The notes under the pieces: generated by a model
What the model was told of the DNA's origin: nothing
Seen by the model: only the letters and a program-made list of their open reading frames with translations
Databases searched by the model: none
Assembly: GCF_036248275.1 (NCBI RefSeq)
Contig: NZ_CP109181.1
Location: forward strand, 6,634,001 to 6,698,000
DNA: 64,000 nt
Direction of reading: 5' to 3'
DNA from: Streptomyces sp. NBC_01716
GTDB taxonomy: Bacteria > Actinomycetota > Actinomycetes > Streptomycetales > Streptomycetaceae
Translations under genes and position numbers: made by a program
Shown: piece by piece, positions 28,663 through 40,778 of the stretch
How positions within the stretch are numbered: the first letter of the stretch is position 1
Layout: every line of letters starts with the position of its first letter

Positions 28663-30225
28663 TCAGCCGCGGGTGCAGCGGCCCGTGGTGCGCCCGCCGG
28701 GGGCCGGGCCGCACAGATACATGCTGTCGGTCGCCTCGTCGCTGATGTAGCGGCCCACACAGGCGCTGTTCGTGTCCAGACCGCGGGTGCGGCACCAGTT
28801 GACGGCGTGCTCGCCGCTGTTGAAGCCGGAGACGTAGAACATCCAGTAGCCCGGCTTCAGCGAGGCGTGTTCGTCGCTGTCCAGATAGCGCGCGTTGGCG
28901 ATGCCCCTGCTGCGCAGGGCGGCGGCCTGTTTGTCGCGGGCGGCGGTGCCCGCGGACTTCTCGGTGGAGGCGAGCTGGGCGACCCAGTTGCCGGTCAGGT
29001 CGTCGCCGGACGGTTCGTCGTCGTCGCTGTCCTCGTCCCCCGTCTCGCTGTCGACCGTGGCGGAAGGCGTCGGCGAGGGCGACTTCACGTCGGGGCTCCG
29101 CGGGCTCGCCGACGCCCCGGGGGACTTCCCGTCGGACCGTGAGCCGGAATCGTCCTGGAGCGAGATGACCAGCGCGGTCGCCGCCACGAGCGCGACGGCC
29201 ACGGCGACGGCGGCGACGACCATCGGCGTACGTCCGCTCCGTGCGGCGGCAGCCGGCCGGCGCCGCGTGGTGACCCCGTCGTCCGCCACGGGGTGCGAGC
29301 CGCCGGACCGGGTCAGCGCCACCCGGGGATCCGGGACCGGAGCCCGGGGCGGCGCGGGGGCGATGAGGGTCGGCAGCTCCCAGTGCGGTGTCACGCCCGC
29401 CTCGACCTGGGCCAGCATCCGATCCAGCTGGGCGGCGTCGGGCCGCGCGGCCGGGTCACGTACCAGCAGCGCGTTCAGTACGGGCGTGAGGGGCCCGGAC
29501 CGTACGGGCGGCGGAACGGGCTCGTCCAGTACGGCGGCGAGCGTGGCCAGGGTCGTCGCACGGCGCAGCGGGCTGACGCCCTCCACACAGACGTACAGCG
29601 TCACCCCCAGCGACCACAGGTCGGAGGCGGGGTCGTCGCCGTGCCCGCGAATGCGCTCCGGGGCGAAGTACTCGGGCGAGCCGACCAGTTCGCCGGTCGC
29701 CGTGAGGGAGGTCGAGCCCTGGAGGGCCGCGATGCCGAAGTCGGTGAGCACCGCGCCGCCGTCCTCGCGCAGCATGACGTTCGCGGGCTTCACGTCGCGG
29801 TGCTGGATGCCGACCGCGTGGGCGGCCCGCAGTCCTGCCAGCACCTGGCGGCCGATCCTGGCGGCGTCCACGGGCGGCAGCGCGCCCCGCGCGACACGGT
29901 CCATGAGCGTGTCGCCGGGCAGCAGCTCCATCACGATCCACGGATGCGGCCCGACGTCCACGATGTGATGGATCGTCACCACATGCGGGTGGCTGATCCT
30001 CGCCAGCGCCCGTGCCTCGCGCAGCACCCGCTCACGCGGCACATGGGCGCTTTGGGGCGTGGCCGCCGTCATCGCGGGGTCGGGGGAGCGGACCTCCTTC
30101 AGCGCCACCTCGCGGTGGAGCACGGCGTCACGTGCCCGCCACACCGTGCCCATACCGCCGCTGCCGAGCCGTTCCAGCAGCTCGAACCGCCCGTCGATGA
30201 TCCTGTTCTCGCTGCCCCCGGTCAT
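28663..30225 (-). CDS. Membrane-anchored Ser/Thr protein kinase
   Basis: Hanks-type kinase. Seen: the glycine loop LGSGGMGTVWRA, VALKEV with the ATP Lys, catalytic HRDVKPANVML, DFGIAAL, SPEYFAPERI and a complete C-lobe within about 270 residues. A juxtamembrane linker follows, then one membrane helix (about 335-360) and a Ser/Pro/Asp-rich stretch. The extracellular C-terminus of about 110 residues contains four Cys and no PASTA repeats. The ATG at 30225 (520 residues) was chosen because a TACGCT box sits 7 bases upstream; GTG at 30246 is possible. The external ligand is unknown. Confidence 0.9.
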   Translation of the reverse strand: MTGGSENRIIDGRFELLERLGSGGMGTVWRARDAVLHREVALKEVRSPDPAMTAATPQSAHVPRERVLREARALARISHPHVVTIHHIVDVGPHPWIVMELLPGDTLMDRVARGALPPVDAARIGRQVLAGLRAAHAVGIQHRDVKPANVMLREDGGAVLTDFGIAALQGSTSLTATGELVGSPEYFAPERIRGHGDDPASDLWSLGVTLYVCVEGVSPLRRATTLATLAAVLDEPVPPPVRSGPLTPVLNALLVRDPAARPDAAQLDRMLAQVEAGVTPHWELPTLIAPAPPRAPVPDPRVALTRSGGSHPVADDGVTTRRRPAAAARSGRTPMVVAAVAVAVALVAATALVISLQDDSGSRSDGKSPGASASPRSPDVKSPSPTPSATVDSETGDEDSDDDEPSGDDLTGNWVAQLASTEKSAGTAARDKQAAALRSRGIANARYLDSDEHASLKPGYWMFYVSGFNSGEHAVNWCRTRGLDTNSACVGRYISDEATDSMYLCGPAPGGRTTGRCTRG

Positions 30226-30232
30226 GCGGGTC

Positions 30233-30238
30233 AGCGTA
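30233..30238 (-). promoter_or_regulatory. -10-like element of the kinase gene
   Basis: TACGCT on the minus strand ends 7 bases before the ATG at 30225. No Shine-Dalgarno sequence is seen, so a leaderless transcript is likely. Confidence 0.4.
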
Positions 30239-30302
30239 CGGGCCACGGTGGGGTGGCCCGTACGCGGTTAGGCCTTGGGCCGGCTCCGGTGACCCGGTGC
30301 CG

Positions 30303-31118
30303 TCACGCGGCCAGGGCCTTGGTGATCGCCGCGGTGAAGTCCGGCGCCGTCAGCGGGGCGTTCTCGCTGCCCTCCGCGGTGACCGTCTTCCCGTCCATGC
30401 GGAGCGTCGGGGTGCCCTCGACGCCGCTGCTGTCGAACGTCGCCGACATCTTCATCGCCCAGGCGTCGAACGTGCCGCTCTCGACGTTCTTCTTGAACGC
30501 CGCGTTGCCCTTGAGGCCGTCGACCGAGTCGGCGATCTTCAGCAGGGAGCTGTCGTCGGCGAACTTGTCGTCGCTCTCACTGGGGTGGTTCTGCGCCGAG
30601 TAGAGCGCCGCCTTGTACGCCGAGAACGCCTCGGGGCTCACATCGAGCGCGGCGCCCAGCGCGGACAGCGCGTTCTTCGAGCCCTCGCCGTTGTCCGAGT
30701 TGTCGATGAACGTGGCGCCGACGTACTTGACCTTGTACTTGCCCGCGTCGACGTCCTTCTGGATCGTGGCGCCGACATGCTGCTCGAACGTCGCGCAGAT
30801 CGGGCAGCGGGAGTCCTCGTACAGCTCCAGGGTCTTCTTCGCCTCGGGCTTGCCGATGACGACGGTCGTGCCGTTCGTGCCGGAGGTGTGCTTCGGCGCG
30901 GTGACGTTCGTCGCGTCCTTGGCCGCCTCCCACTGCGAGGGCTTGTTCGCCTGGACGACCCCGAAGCCGACACCGCCGGCGATCGCCAGGATCGCGACGG
31001 TGGATCCGGCGACGACGAGCTGGCGGCGGGCGCGGTCCTTCTTCGCCTGCCGCTCGCGCTGCTCGCGCAGCTTCTCGCGGGCGGCGGCCTTGTTGGCGTT
31101 GCTGTTGCGTGCGCTCAT
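30303..31118 (-). CDS. DsbA-like thiol-disulfide protein, membrane-anchored (first copy)
   Basis: Predicted extracytoplasmic oxidoreductase. Seen: a basic coiled N-terminus (residues 1-32), one membrane anchor (QLVVAGSTVAILAIAGGVGF), then a thioredoxin fold with an inserted helical domain. The active-site CPIC lies in YEDSRCPICATFE and the cis-Pro segment is SSGVEGTPTLRMDG. The ATG at 31118 gives 271 residues. It lies just upstream of the kinase gene on the same strand. A paralogue with the same architecture lies at 61035-61880. Likely role: disulfide formation in exported proteins. Confidence 0.87.
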   Translation of the reverse strand: MSARNSNANKAAAREKLREQRERQAKKDRARRQLVVAGSTVAILAIAGGVGFGVVQANKPSQWEAAKDATNVTAPKHTSGTNGTTVVIGKPEAKKTLELYEDSRCPICATFEQHVGATIQKDVDAGKYKVKYVGATFIDNSDNGEGSKNALSALGAALDVSPEAFSAYKAALYSAQNHPSESDDKFADDSSLLKIADSVDGLKGNAAFKKNVESGTFDAWAMKMSATFDSSGVEGTPTLRMDGKTVTAEGSENAPLTAPDFTAAITKALAA

Positions 31119-31224
31119 GACTGGTCTACTCCGTGTGGGGTCGAACGAGACGCGCGGGCGCGAAGAGACGCGCGCCGGCACGCGGGGGACGGACGGCGGC
31201 CGCAGACGGCTGCCGACGTGGTGC

Positions 31225-31917
31225 TCAGGCCGGGAGAAGGGCCGAGCGAGGTGGTCCCCGTCGTCCGACGGAGTGCGCGCACAGGCGCGTACGGGAGGTG
31301 TGCGGGCGGGTGGCGGGGCGCGGGAAGCGCCGTACCGTACGGCGGACCGTGCCGGCCACCGCGACGGCGACCAGCAGCGGCCGGAAGGCGAAACCGGCGA
31401 GCGCCCGGACCAGGCCCGCCAGGGCGGCCTCGCCCCGCCGCAGCCAGAGCGCGGCGAGCAGACCGATCGCGACATGGGTGGCGAGCAGCAGCCACGGGAG
31501 TGCGGGATCGGGGGAGCCCAGCAGGGTGGCCGCCGCGCTCTCGGGCGAGGCGACCGACGAGACGCCGGGCAGCGGGGAGCCGAAGCTGCCGCCGCACAGG
31601 ACGTCGAGGCCGACGGAGCGCAGGGGGCCCTCGACGGGTCCGCCGGCGGCGCCGTAACAGACGTTCTGGCCGGTGGTGAAGATGGTGTCCGCGGCCAGTT
31701 CGAGCGGGACGAGCAGGGCCGCTATGCGCCAGAAACCCCGCTCGCGGCCCGCCAGGGCGTACGAGACGGGGAACACGACGGCGCACAGGACGGCGACGAC
31801 GGACAGGGGCAGCGGGGCCCGCGACAGCAGGACATGGGAACCGGCGGACAGCGTCACGGCCAGTGCCGTGAACAATGCCGCCCGCAGCGCCCTGAGCCGT
31901 GCCGCCGATATGTCCAT
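31225..31917 (-). CDS. Multi-pass membrane protein of unknown function
   Basis: Not assigned to a family by eye. Seen: about five hydrophobic segments (around residues 12-32, 38-55, 65-82, 140-160, 178-195) and a basic C-terminal tail. The external-looking loop after the third helix holds two Cys (QNVCYGAAGG and DVLCGGSFG) that could form a disulfide. The ATG at 31917 has an ACACTC-type box 7 bases upstream; 230 residues. It is in line with the DsbA-like gene 106 bases downstream. The basic tail looks like weakly constrained sequence. Confidence 0.65.
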   Translation of the reverse strand: MDISAARLRALRAALFTALAVTLSAGSHVLLSRAPLPLSVVAVLCAVVFPVSYALAGRERGFWRIAALLVPLELAADTIFTTGQNVCYGAAGGPVEGPLRSVGLDVLCGGSFGSPLPGVSSVASPESAAATLLGSPDPALPWLLLATHVAIGLLAALWLRRGEAALAGLVRALAGFAFRPLLVAVAVAGTVRRTVRRFPRPATRPHTSRTRLCAHSVGRRGPPRSALLPA

Positions 31918-31981
31918 CGTCGCCGAGTGTGCCACGAGAACCTGTAAGGGGTCCCTAAGGTCGCCGTCGCCCCGGGCGGGG

Positions 31982-33316
31982 TCAGCCGCCGGCGAGCTGT
32001 CCGTTGCGGAAGAGGTCCACGAAGATCTGGTGGTCCGCGCGGGCCCGTGCCCCATAGCTGTGGGCGAACTCCACCAGCAGCTCGGAGAAGCCCTCCTCGT
32101 CCGCCGCGATCGCCGCGTCGATGGCCCGCTCCGTGTTGAACGGCACCAGCGAGTGGCCGCTCTCGTCGTCCGCCGCTCCGTGCATCGTCGCCGTCGCGCG
32201 GCCGAGGTCGGCGACGACGGCGGCGATCTCGGCCGGGTCGTCGATGTCCGACCAGTCGAGATCGACCGCGTACGGGGAGACCTCGGCGACCAGCTGGCCC
32301 GCGCCGTCCAGCTCTGTCCAGCCGAGCCACGGGTCGGCGTGCGCCTGGAGCGCGCGCTGGGAGATCACCGTGCGGTGGCCCTCGTGCTGGAAGTAGCCGC
32401 GCACCCGCTCGTCGGTGATGTGCCGCGAGACGGCGGGGGTCTGCGCCTGCTTGAGGTAGATCACGACGTCGTTCTCCAGGGCGTCGCTGTTGCCCTCCAG
32501 CAGGATGTTGTACGAGGGCAGGCCGGCCGAGCCGATGCCGACGCCGCGCCGCCCCACGACGTCCTTCACCCGGTAGGAGTCGGGGCGGGTCAGGCTGGAC
32601 TCCGGCAGGGTCTCCAGATAGCCGTCGAAGGCCGCCAGGACCTTGTAGCGGGTGGCGGCGTCCAGCTCGATGGAGCCGCCGCCCGGGGCGAAGCGGCGCT
32701 CGAAGTCACGGATCTCGGTCATCGAGTCGAGCAGCGCGAAACGGGTCAGCGAGCGGGCGTCGCGGAGCGCGTCGAGCAGCGGTCCTGTCGCCGTGTCCAG
32801 GGTGAACGGCGGGACCTCGTCGTTCTTCGCGCCCGTGGCCAGCGCGTGGATCCGCTCGCGGTAGGCGGCGGCGTAGATCCGGACCAGCTCGCTGATCTGG
32901 TCGTCGCTGAGCGCCTTCGTGTAGCCGATCAGCGCGAGCGAGGCGGCCAGGCGCTTGAGGTCCCAGGTGAACGGTCCTACATAGGCCTCGTCGAAGTCGT
33001 TGACGTTGAAGATCAGCCGGCCGTTCGCGTCCATGTACGTGCCGAAGTTCTCGGCGTGCAGATCGCCGTGGATCCAGACCCGGCCGGTGCGCTCGTCCAC
33101 GTACGGCCCGCCGTGCTGCTCCCGCTCCAGGTCGTTGTAGAACAGGGACGCCGTGCCTCGGTAGAAGGCGAAGGCGGAGGCGGCCATCTTGCGGAATTTG
33201 ACCTGGAAGGCCGCCGGATCAGCGGCGAGCAGGGCACCGAAGGCGGTGCCGAACACGGAGAGGATCTCCTCCCCTCGCTGCTGGTCAGCGGCTTCGACCG
33301 GGCGCGGGACCGACAT
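31982..33316 (-). CDS. DUF2252 family protein
   Basis: Cytosolic protein with a distant kinase-like (aminoglycoside phosphotransferase-like) pattern. Seen: AFYRGTASLFYNDL, the catalytic-loop-like HGDLHAENFGTY, and the Mg2+-loop-like FNVNDFDEAYVGPFTWDLKRLA, all DUF2252 hallmarks; the C-terminus has a second conserved block, ARADHQIFVDLF. The ATG at 33316 follows a clean AGGAGG at 8 bases; 444 residues. It is divergent from dnaE. The biochemical function of the family is not established. Confidence 0.85.
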   Translation of the reverse strand: MSVPRPVEAADQQRGEEILSVFGTAFGALLAADPAAFQVKFRKMAASAFAFYRGTASLFYNDLEREQHGGPYVDERTGRVWIHGDLHAENFGTYMDANGRLIFNVNDFDEAYVGPFTWDLKRLAASLALIGYTKALSDDQISELVRIYAAAYRERIHALATGAKNDEVPPFTLDTATGPLLDALRDARSLTRFALLDSMTEIRDFERRFAPGGGSIELDAATRYKVLAAFDGYLETLPESSLTRPDSYRVKDVVGRRGVGIGSAGLPSYNILLEGNSDALENDVVIYLKQAQTPAVSRHITDERVRGYFQHEGHRTVISQRALQAHADPWLGWTELDGAGQLVAEVSPYAVDLDWSDIDDPAEIAAVVADLGRATATMHGAADDESGHSLVPFNTERAIDAAIAADEEGFSELLVEFAHSYGARARADHQIFVDLFRNGQLAGG

Positions 33317-33528
33317 CGGTGGTGCCTCCTGGAACATGACGAACTGGGCGGATGAACTGACACGCCACCCGCCTCGGGCGACGGCGCCGTCAGTACTGGC
33401 AACGCACGAACGTACCGGTGCGTGCCCGTTCCGCGCCGGTCGACCCGGAGGTTCGTGACGCCCGGTCCGGACTCCTCGGGACATCGTCCGGACGCGCTTC
33501 GATTGTCAGTGGGCGGTCGTAGACTTCG

Positions 33529-33554
33529 GGGCTGTCCCCCCGGGGGGGCAGCCC
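33529..33554 (+). promoter_or_regulatory. G/C-tract hairpin in the dnaE leader
   Basis: GGGCTG-T-CCCCCC is followed at once by GGGGGGG-CAGCCC, giving a 13-pair inverted repeat with almost no loop, 36 bases before the dnaE start. A TAGACT -10-like box lies at 33520-33525. A six- and seven-base homopolymer pair is also a slippage-prone site. Confidence 0.5.
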
Positions 33555-33589
33555 GTCGCTCGTCCGCTCGTTCGCTGGAGGCCTCAGCC

Positions 33590-37135
<3,546 letters not shown>

Positions 37136-37172
37136 CGGGCGCGGGGGAGCCGTAGCGGTACGCGTACGCGTG

Positions 37173-37208
37173 GAGGGGCACGCCCGGGAGACCGGGCGTG
37201 CCCCTCTT
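37173..37208 (+). terminator. Terminator after dnaE
   Basis: A perfect 15-base stem, GAGGGGCACGCCCGG (37173-37187) with CCGGGCGTGCCCCTC (37192-37206), loop GAGA and then TT. It ends 73 bases after the dnaE stop and can also serve the small convergent gene. Confidence 0.85.
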
Positions 37209-37284
37209 CAGTCAGGTGCCGCCGAAGTCAGATGTGGCTGACCTCGTCAGTCAGTCATGCGCGCAGTCACGCGTGAGTCCGGCG

Positions 37285-37464
37285 TCAGTTGTGGCCGAAG
37301 CGCTTCTGGCGGCCCTTGTGGGCCACATCGGACGGCGTGACCTGCGACTGTATCTGCTCGGCCTTGGCCTCCGAGGAGGACGAGGACTGCTCGGCGCCAC
37401 GCTCGGTGGACGAGCGGTCCTGCTGCTGTTGTCTGCCGCGGTCACGGTTCTTGTTCTTGGCCAT
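37285..37464 (-). CDS. Small basic, hydrophilic protein (59 residues)
   Basis: Unrecognised short protein, too small for a default ORF search. The ATG at 37464 is preceded by a perfect AGGAGG at 6 bases, strong evidence for translation. Sequence features: a basic start MAKNKNRDRGRQ, a run of four Gln, a Ser run followed by EAKAEQIQSQ, and a basic end HKGRQKRFGHN. There are no membrane segments or Cys, and it is probably largely disordered. A TATGAT box on the minus strand (37540-37545) could be its -10. Similar MAKNKNRDR-type small proteins are, to my memory, common in streptomycetes. Confidence 0.75.
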   Translation of the reverse strand: MAKNKNRDRGRQQQQDRSSTERGAEQSSSSSEAKAEQIQSQVTPSDVAHKGRQKRFGHN

Positions 37465-37708
37465 GGTGCTGCCTCCTGAAGGATGTTGGGGCCAGGGCCG
37501 CTGTCAGATTCACATACGCCGTGACTCACCGCATTTTGGATCATAGCTGTGCGTAACGGACATGGTTCGGCCGTCTCCGGGGGTAGCCGGGAGGGACACG
37601 CCACGCCGATGATCCAGTTCCGGCCGTTAACCCAGTTGCGGTCGGGCAGACTCGAAGGAAACCCGTAGCAACTTCCGATCCCGACGTTCCCGAAAGAGGG
37701 TGGAACAC

Positions 37709-39034
37709 GTGGACCGCTGCGTCGTCCTGGTGGACGCCGGTTACCTGCTGGGCGCCGCCGCGAGCCTCCTGGCCGGAGAACCGGCCCGCTCACGCATCAC
37801 CGTCGACCACGCCGCCCTCATCCAGGGGCTGCGCGAGCGCGCCGAGGCCGATACGGAGCAGCCGCTGCTCCGTATCTACTGGTTCGACGGCGCCCCCGAC
37901 CGCGTGCCGCAGCCCGAACACCGACGGCTGCGCGTCATGTCACGTGTCACCGTCCGGCTCGGTGCGCTGACCCGCAGCGACGGGAGATGGGCGCAGAAGG
38001 GCGTCGACGCGGCGATGCACGCCGAGCTCACGGAGTTGGCCAGAAATCGCGCCTGCTCGGACGTGGTGCTGGTGACCGGCGACGGTGATCTGCTGCCCGG
38101 CCTGATGTCCGCGAAGGAGCACGGCGTCGCCGTGCACCTCTGGGCGGTGCAGGCGGCGGACGGCGACTACAACCAGTCCGAGGACCTCGTGGCCGAGGCC
38201 GACGAACGCCGGGTGCTCGACCGGGCCTGGATCACCAAGGCCGTACGCGCCAAGGACTTCGGCGGCGTCTGCGCGCCGCAGCCCGCGCCGCGTCCGGAGA
38301 TCGCCGCGATCCTCTCCGCGCCGCTGCCCGAGTCGGCGCTCGCCGCCTCCGCCGAGCGGGCGGCCGAGGCGCAGGCCGCGTCCGCGCGCAACGGGACGGC
38401 GCCGGCGACGACGGAGCACGGGCCAGGTGCCGGGCCGGGGCGCGAGCACGGCCCCGGGACCGCGCAGTCGGCGCCCGCCGGTGGCAAGGGTGTCCCCACC
38501 CCGAAGGACCTGGCCGCCCTGCGCGCGCCCGGACCCCACGCCGCGCCCGCGCCCCCGCCGGGGAACGCGACGCTGCGCTGGTCGTCCGACCGGGGCTGGG
38601 TCGAGCGCACGGGCGGCGGGGGCCAGCTCGGGGAGCCGCCCGAGACCGCGTCACTGCCGACGCTGGCGCAGCTCACCAGCGCGGAGCAGCGCTGGGCGGA
38701 CCGCGAGGAGGACATCACGACGGTCGGCGGCGATCCGTTCGAGGTGGGGCAGGTGTTCGCCAGGCGCTGGGTGGAGAGGCTGCCCGACGTGGGCCACGCG
38801 CAGAAGCTGTCCACGATGTATCCGCGGATCCCGCACCGTATCGACGGCGAGGTGCTGAGGTACGCGGCCCGCTTCGGACTGCTGGCACACAAGGACGACC
38901 AGATCGACGAGCACGACCGGTACGCGATCAGAGCGGGGTTCTGGCGCGAGATCGATGTGCGGGCGGCGGCGGAGCATCCGTCGGCGAAGGGTGCGGATCA
39001 CTCGCCACCGAAGGGCGACGGAGCGGCGGAGTAG
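37709..39034 (+). CDS. NYN-domain (PIN-like) putative RNase
   Basis: Predicted nuclease-fold protein. Seen: the N-terminal acidic strand VVLVDAGYLLGAAASLL, IYWFDGAPD, KGVDAAMHAELTEL and VVLVTGDGDLLPGL, the spaced Asp residues expected of a NYN/PIN active site. A Pro/Ala/Gly-rich linker follows (about 200-300), then a second folded region with VGQVFARRWVERLPD to the end, possibly an OST-HTH-like RNA-binding part. The GTG at 37709 was chosen because GAAAGAGGG lies upstream; GTG at 37700 is an alternative. It has 441 residues. The target RNA is unknown. Confidence 0.8.
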   Translation: MDRCVVLVDAGYLLGAAASLLAGEPARSRITVDHAALIQGLRERAEADTEQPLLRIYWFDGAPDRVPQPEHRRLRVMSRVTVRLGALTRSDGRWAQKGVDAAMHAELTELARNRACSDVVLVTGDGDLLPGLMSAKEHGVAVHLWAVQAADGDYNQSEDLVAEADERRVLDRAWITKAVRAKDFGGVCAPQPAPRPEIAAILSAPLPESALAASAERAAEAQAASARNGTAPATTEHGPGAGPGREHGPGTAQSAPAGGKGVPTPKDLAALRAPGPHAAPAPPPGNATLRWSSDRGWVERTGGGGQLGEPPETASLPTLAQLTSAEQRWADREEDITTVGGDPFEVGQVFARRWVERLPDVGHAQKLSTMYPRIPHRIDGEVLRYAARFGLLAHKDDQIDEHDRYAIRAGFWREIDVRAAAEHPSAKGADHSPPKGDGAAE

Positions 39035-39051
39035 CGCCCGCACGCGGGCGC
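39034..39051 (+). terminator. Short hairpin at the end of the NYN gene
   Basis: GCGCCCGC (39034-39041) and GCGGGCGC (39044-39051) pair with a 2-base centre, starting on the last base of the stop codon. It is a weak terminator candidate. Confidence 0.35.
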
Positions 39052-39101
39052 GGGACGGGTCACCGGGCGCCCCCGGGCGGATTACGGGCAGTTGGACCCC
39101 G

Positions 39102-39107
39102 TAGGCT
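39102..39107 (+). promoter_or_regulatory. -10-like element of the ABC ATPase gene
   Basis: TAGGCT ends 8 bases before the GTG at 39116 with no Shine-Dalgarno sequence, suggesting a leaderless transcript. Confidence 0.4.
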
Positions 39108-39115
39108 CGTGTCTT

Positions 39116-40096
39116 GTGAGTACGGTGTGCGCGGTGCGGGAGCTGGTCAAGACGTACCCCGCCGCGCGCGCCAGGCGTGGCGCCCCGGCCACGCCCGAGG
39201 TGCGCGCCAACGACGGGATCTCCCTGGACGTGCGGCAGGGCGAGATCTTCGGACTGCTCGGTCCCAACGGTGCGGGCAAGTCCACCCTCGTACGTCAGCT
39301 CACCGGGCTGATGCGGCCGGACTCCGGCAGCGTCGACGTCCTCGGCCACGATCTTGTCGGCCATCCCGAACGCGCCTCGCGCCTCATCGGCTATCTCGGC
39401 CAGGAGTCCACCGCGCTCGACGAGTTGACGGTCGGGCTCGCGGCCGAGACCACGGGCCGGCTGCGGGGGCTCGGACTGAGCGAGGCGCGGGCCGAGCGGG
39501 ACGCGGTGCTCGCGGAACTCGGCCTGACGGAGCTCGCGGGGCGTCCGCTGAAGAAGCTCTCCGGCGGTCAGCGGCGGATGGCCTGCTTCGCCGCGACGCT
39601 GGTGGGGGAGCGGCCGGTGCTCGTTCTGGACGAACCCACCACCGGTATGGACCCGGTCGCCAGGCGCGCGGTCTGGGCGGCGGTCGACCGCCGCCGGGCC
39701 GAACGCGGCGCGACGGTGCTGCTGGTCACCCACAACGTCATCGAGGCCGAGACGGTCCTCGACCGGGTCGCCGTGCTGGACCGGGGCAAGGTCATCGCCT
39801 GCGACACCCCGTCCGGCCTCAAGGAACAGGTCGCGGGCGAGGTACGGCTCGAACTCGTCTGGCGCCAGCGCGCCCCGCTCGACGTCCCGGAGGTCGCCGC
39901 GCTGCGCGGTTCCGCGCAGGAGTCGGGCCGCCGCTGGGTGCTGCGGCTCGCCCCGGACGAGGCGCGCGCGGCGGTGGCGGCGGTGACGGGCGGCGAGGCG
40001 TTCGCGGCGCTGGACGACTTCACCCTGGCGACGCCCAGCCTGGAGGACGTCTACCTGGCCCTCGGCGGCCAGGTTCAAGGCCTGGTGAAGACATGA
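39116..40096 (+). CDS. ABC transporter ATP-binding protein
   Basis: ATPase subunit of an ABC-2-type exporter (drug-resistance or daunorubicin-like group). Seen: Walker A GPNGAGKST near residue 55, the Q-loop GYLGQES, the signature LSGGQRRMACF, Walker B VLVLDEPTTGMDP, the switch VTHNVIEAE, and a C-terminal regulatory segment ending SLEDVYLALGG, typical of this group. The GTG at 39116 gives 326 residues. The cognate permease lies 682 bases downstream, separated by low-complexity DNA. The substrate is unknown. Confidence 0.9.
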   Translation: MSTVCAVRELVKTYPAARARRGAPATPEVRANDGISLDVRQGEIFGLLGPNGAGKSTLVRQLTGLMRPDSGSVDVLGHDLVGHPERASRLIGYLGQESTALDELTVGLAAETTGRLRGLGLSEARAERDAVLAELGLTELAGRPLKKLSGGQRRMACFAATLVGERPVLVLDEPTTGMDPVARRAVWAAVDRRRAERGATVLLVTHNVIEAETVLDRVAVLDRGKVIACDTPSGLKEQVAGEVRLELVWRQRAPLDVPEVAALRGSAQESGRRWVLRLAPDEARAAVAAVTGGEAFAALDDFTLATPSLEDVYLALGGQVQGLVKT

Positions 40097-40778
40097 CCGG
40101 GAAACACTCCAGATTTACGACTCCGAGACCCGCCCGCCTTGCCACCGGGGGGCGCGCCGCGGTTCGCACGCGGGCCGCGTTCGCTGGGGCGGGGGGTCCT
40201 GGGACAGCCCGCTGCGCGGACGGCAGGCCGCCGCGCGGGGCGACCGCCGTCGGATCGGGCCGTGCGGCGCTGCGCGCCTCGGAAGCGACCCGCTTCGCTT
40301 CGCTCAGCGCAACGGGCCGGCGCTGCGCGCCTCTCCTCCGGGCCACGCCCGGACGCCCCTCCGCTCCGCTCCGTCCCCACCGGCAGCTGATCCTCTCCGC
40401 TTCGCTCCGAGGCCTCCGAGGCAGGACCACCCAGGACGTGCCCGCCAGGCCCGCATCCGCAGTTCCCGCCGTTGCCGTCCACGCGGTCGCCGTCCACGCC
40501 GTCGCCGTCCACGCGACCGCCGCAGGCGGTCGGTGCGCCGAAGGCCGTAACGCCCTGGCCGCCCATTGCGTGGCCGTCGTCCACGCGCAGTGCGCCGAAG
40601 GCCGCCACGCCCCGGGCGCCCGAGGCGGAGCCGTCCTCCCCGCGACCGGCCGGAACTCGGCCGTTCCTACGGGGCGTTCGGGGCGTTCCGGGCGTATGGC
40701 ACGCTGGGCGCGGGTGGCCGTGGGTGTCAGGTGCCGGGGTCGCATCCGTCCGTACGGACCGAACAGGAGCTGCGTCAG
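40097..40778 (+). other. Low-complexity region without a convincing gene
   Basis: This 682-base gap between ATPase and permease is extremely GC-rich with many short repeats (cgcttcgct, ccgctccgct, gctgcgcgc and a 15-base tandem repeat). Long open frames cross it on both strands, but their products are runs of Arg/Ala/Gly/Pro with no domain, start signal or codon pattern. The last 20 bases hold the permease ribosome site AGGAG. Confidence 0.6.
40471..40515 (+). repeat. 15-base tandem repeat, three copies
   Basis: Units at 40471-40485, 40486-40500 and 40501-40515 share GTCGCCGTCCACGC with one or two changes. The 15-base period is a multiple of three but the surrounding region looks non-coding. 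Confidence 0.7.
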
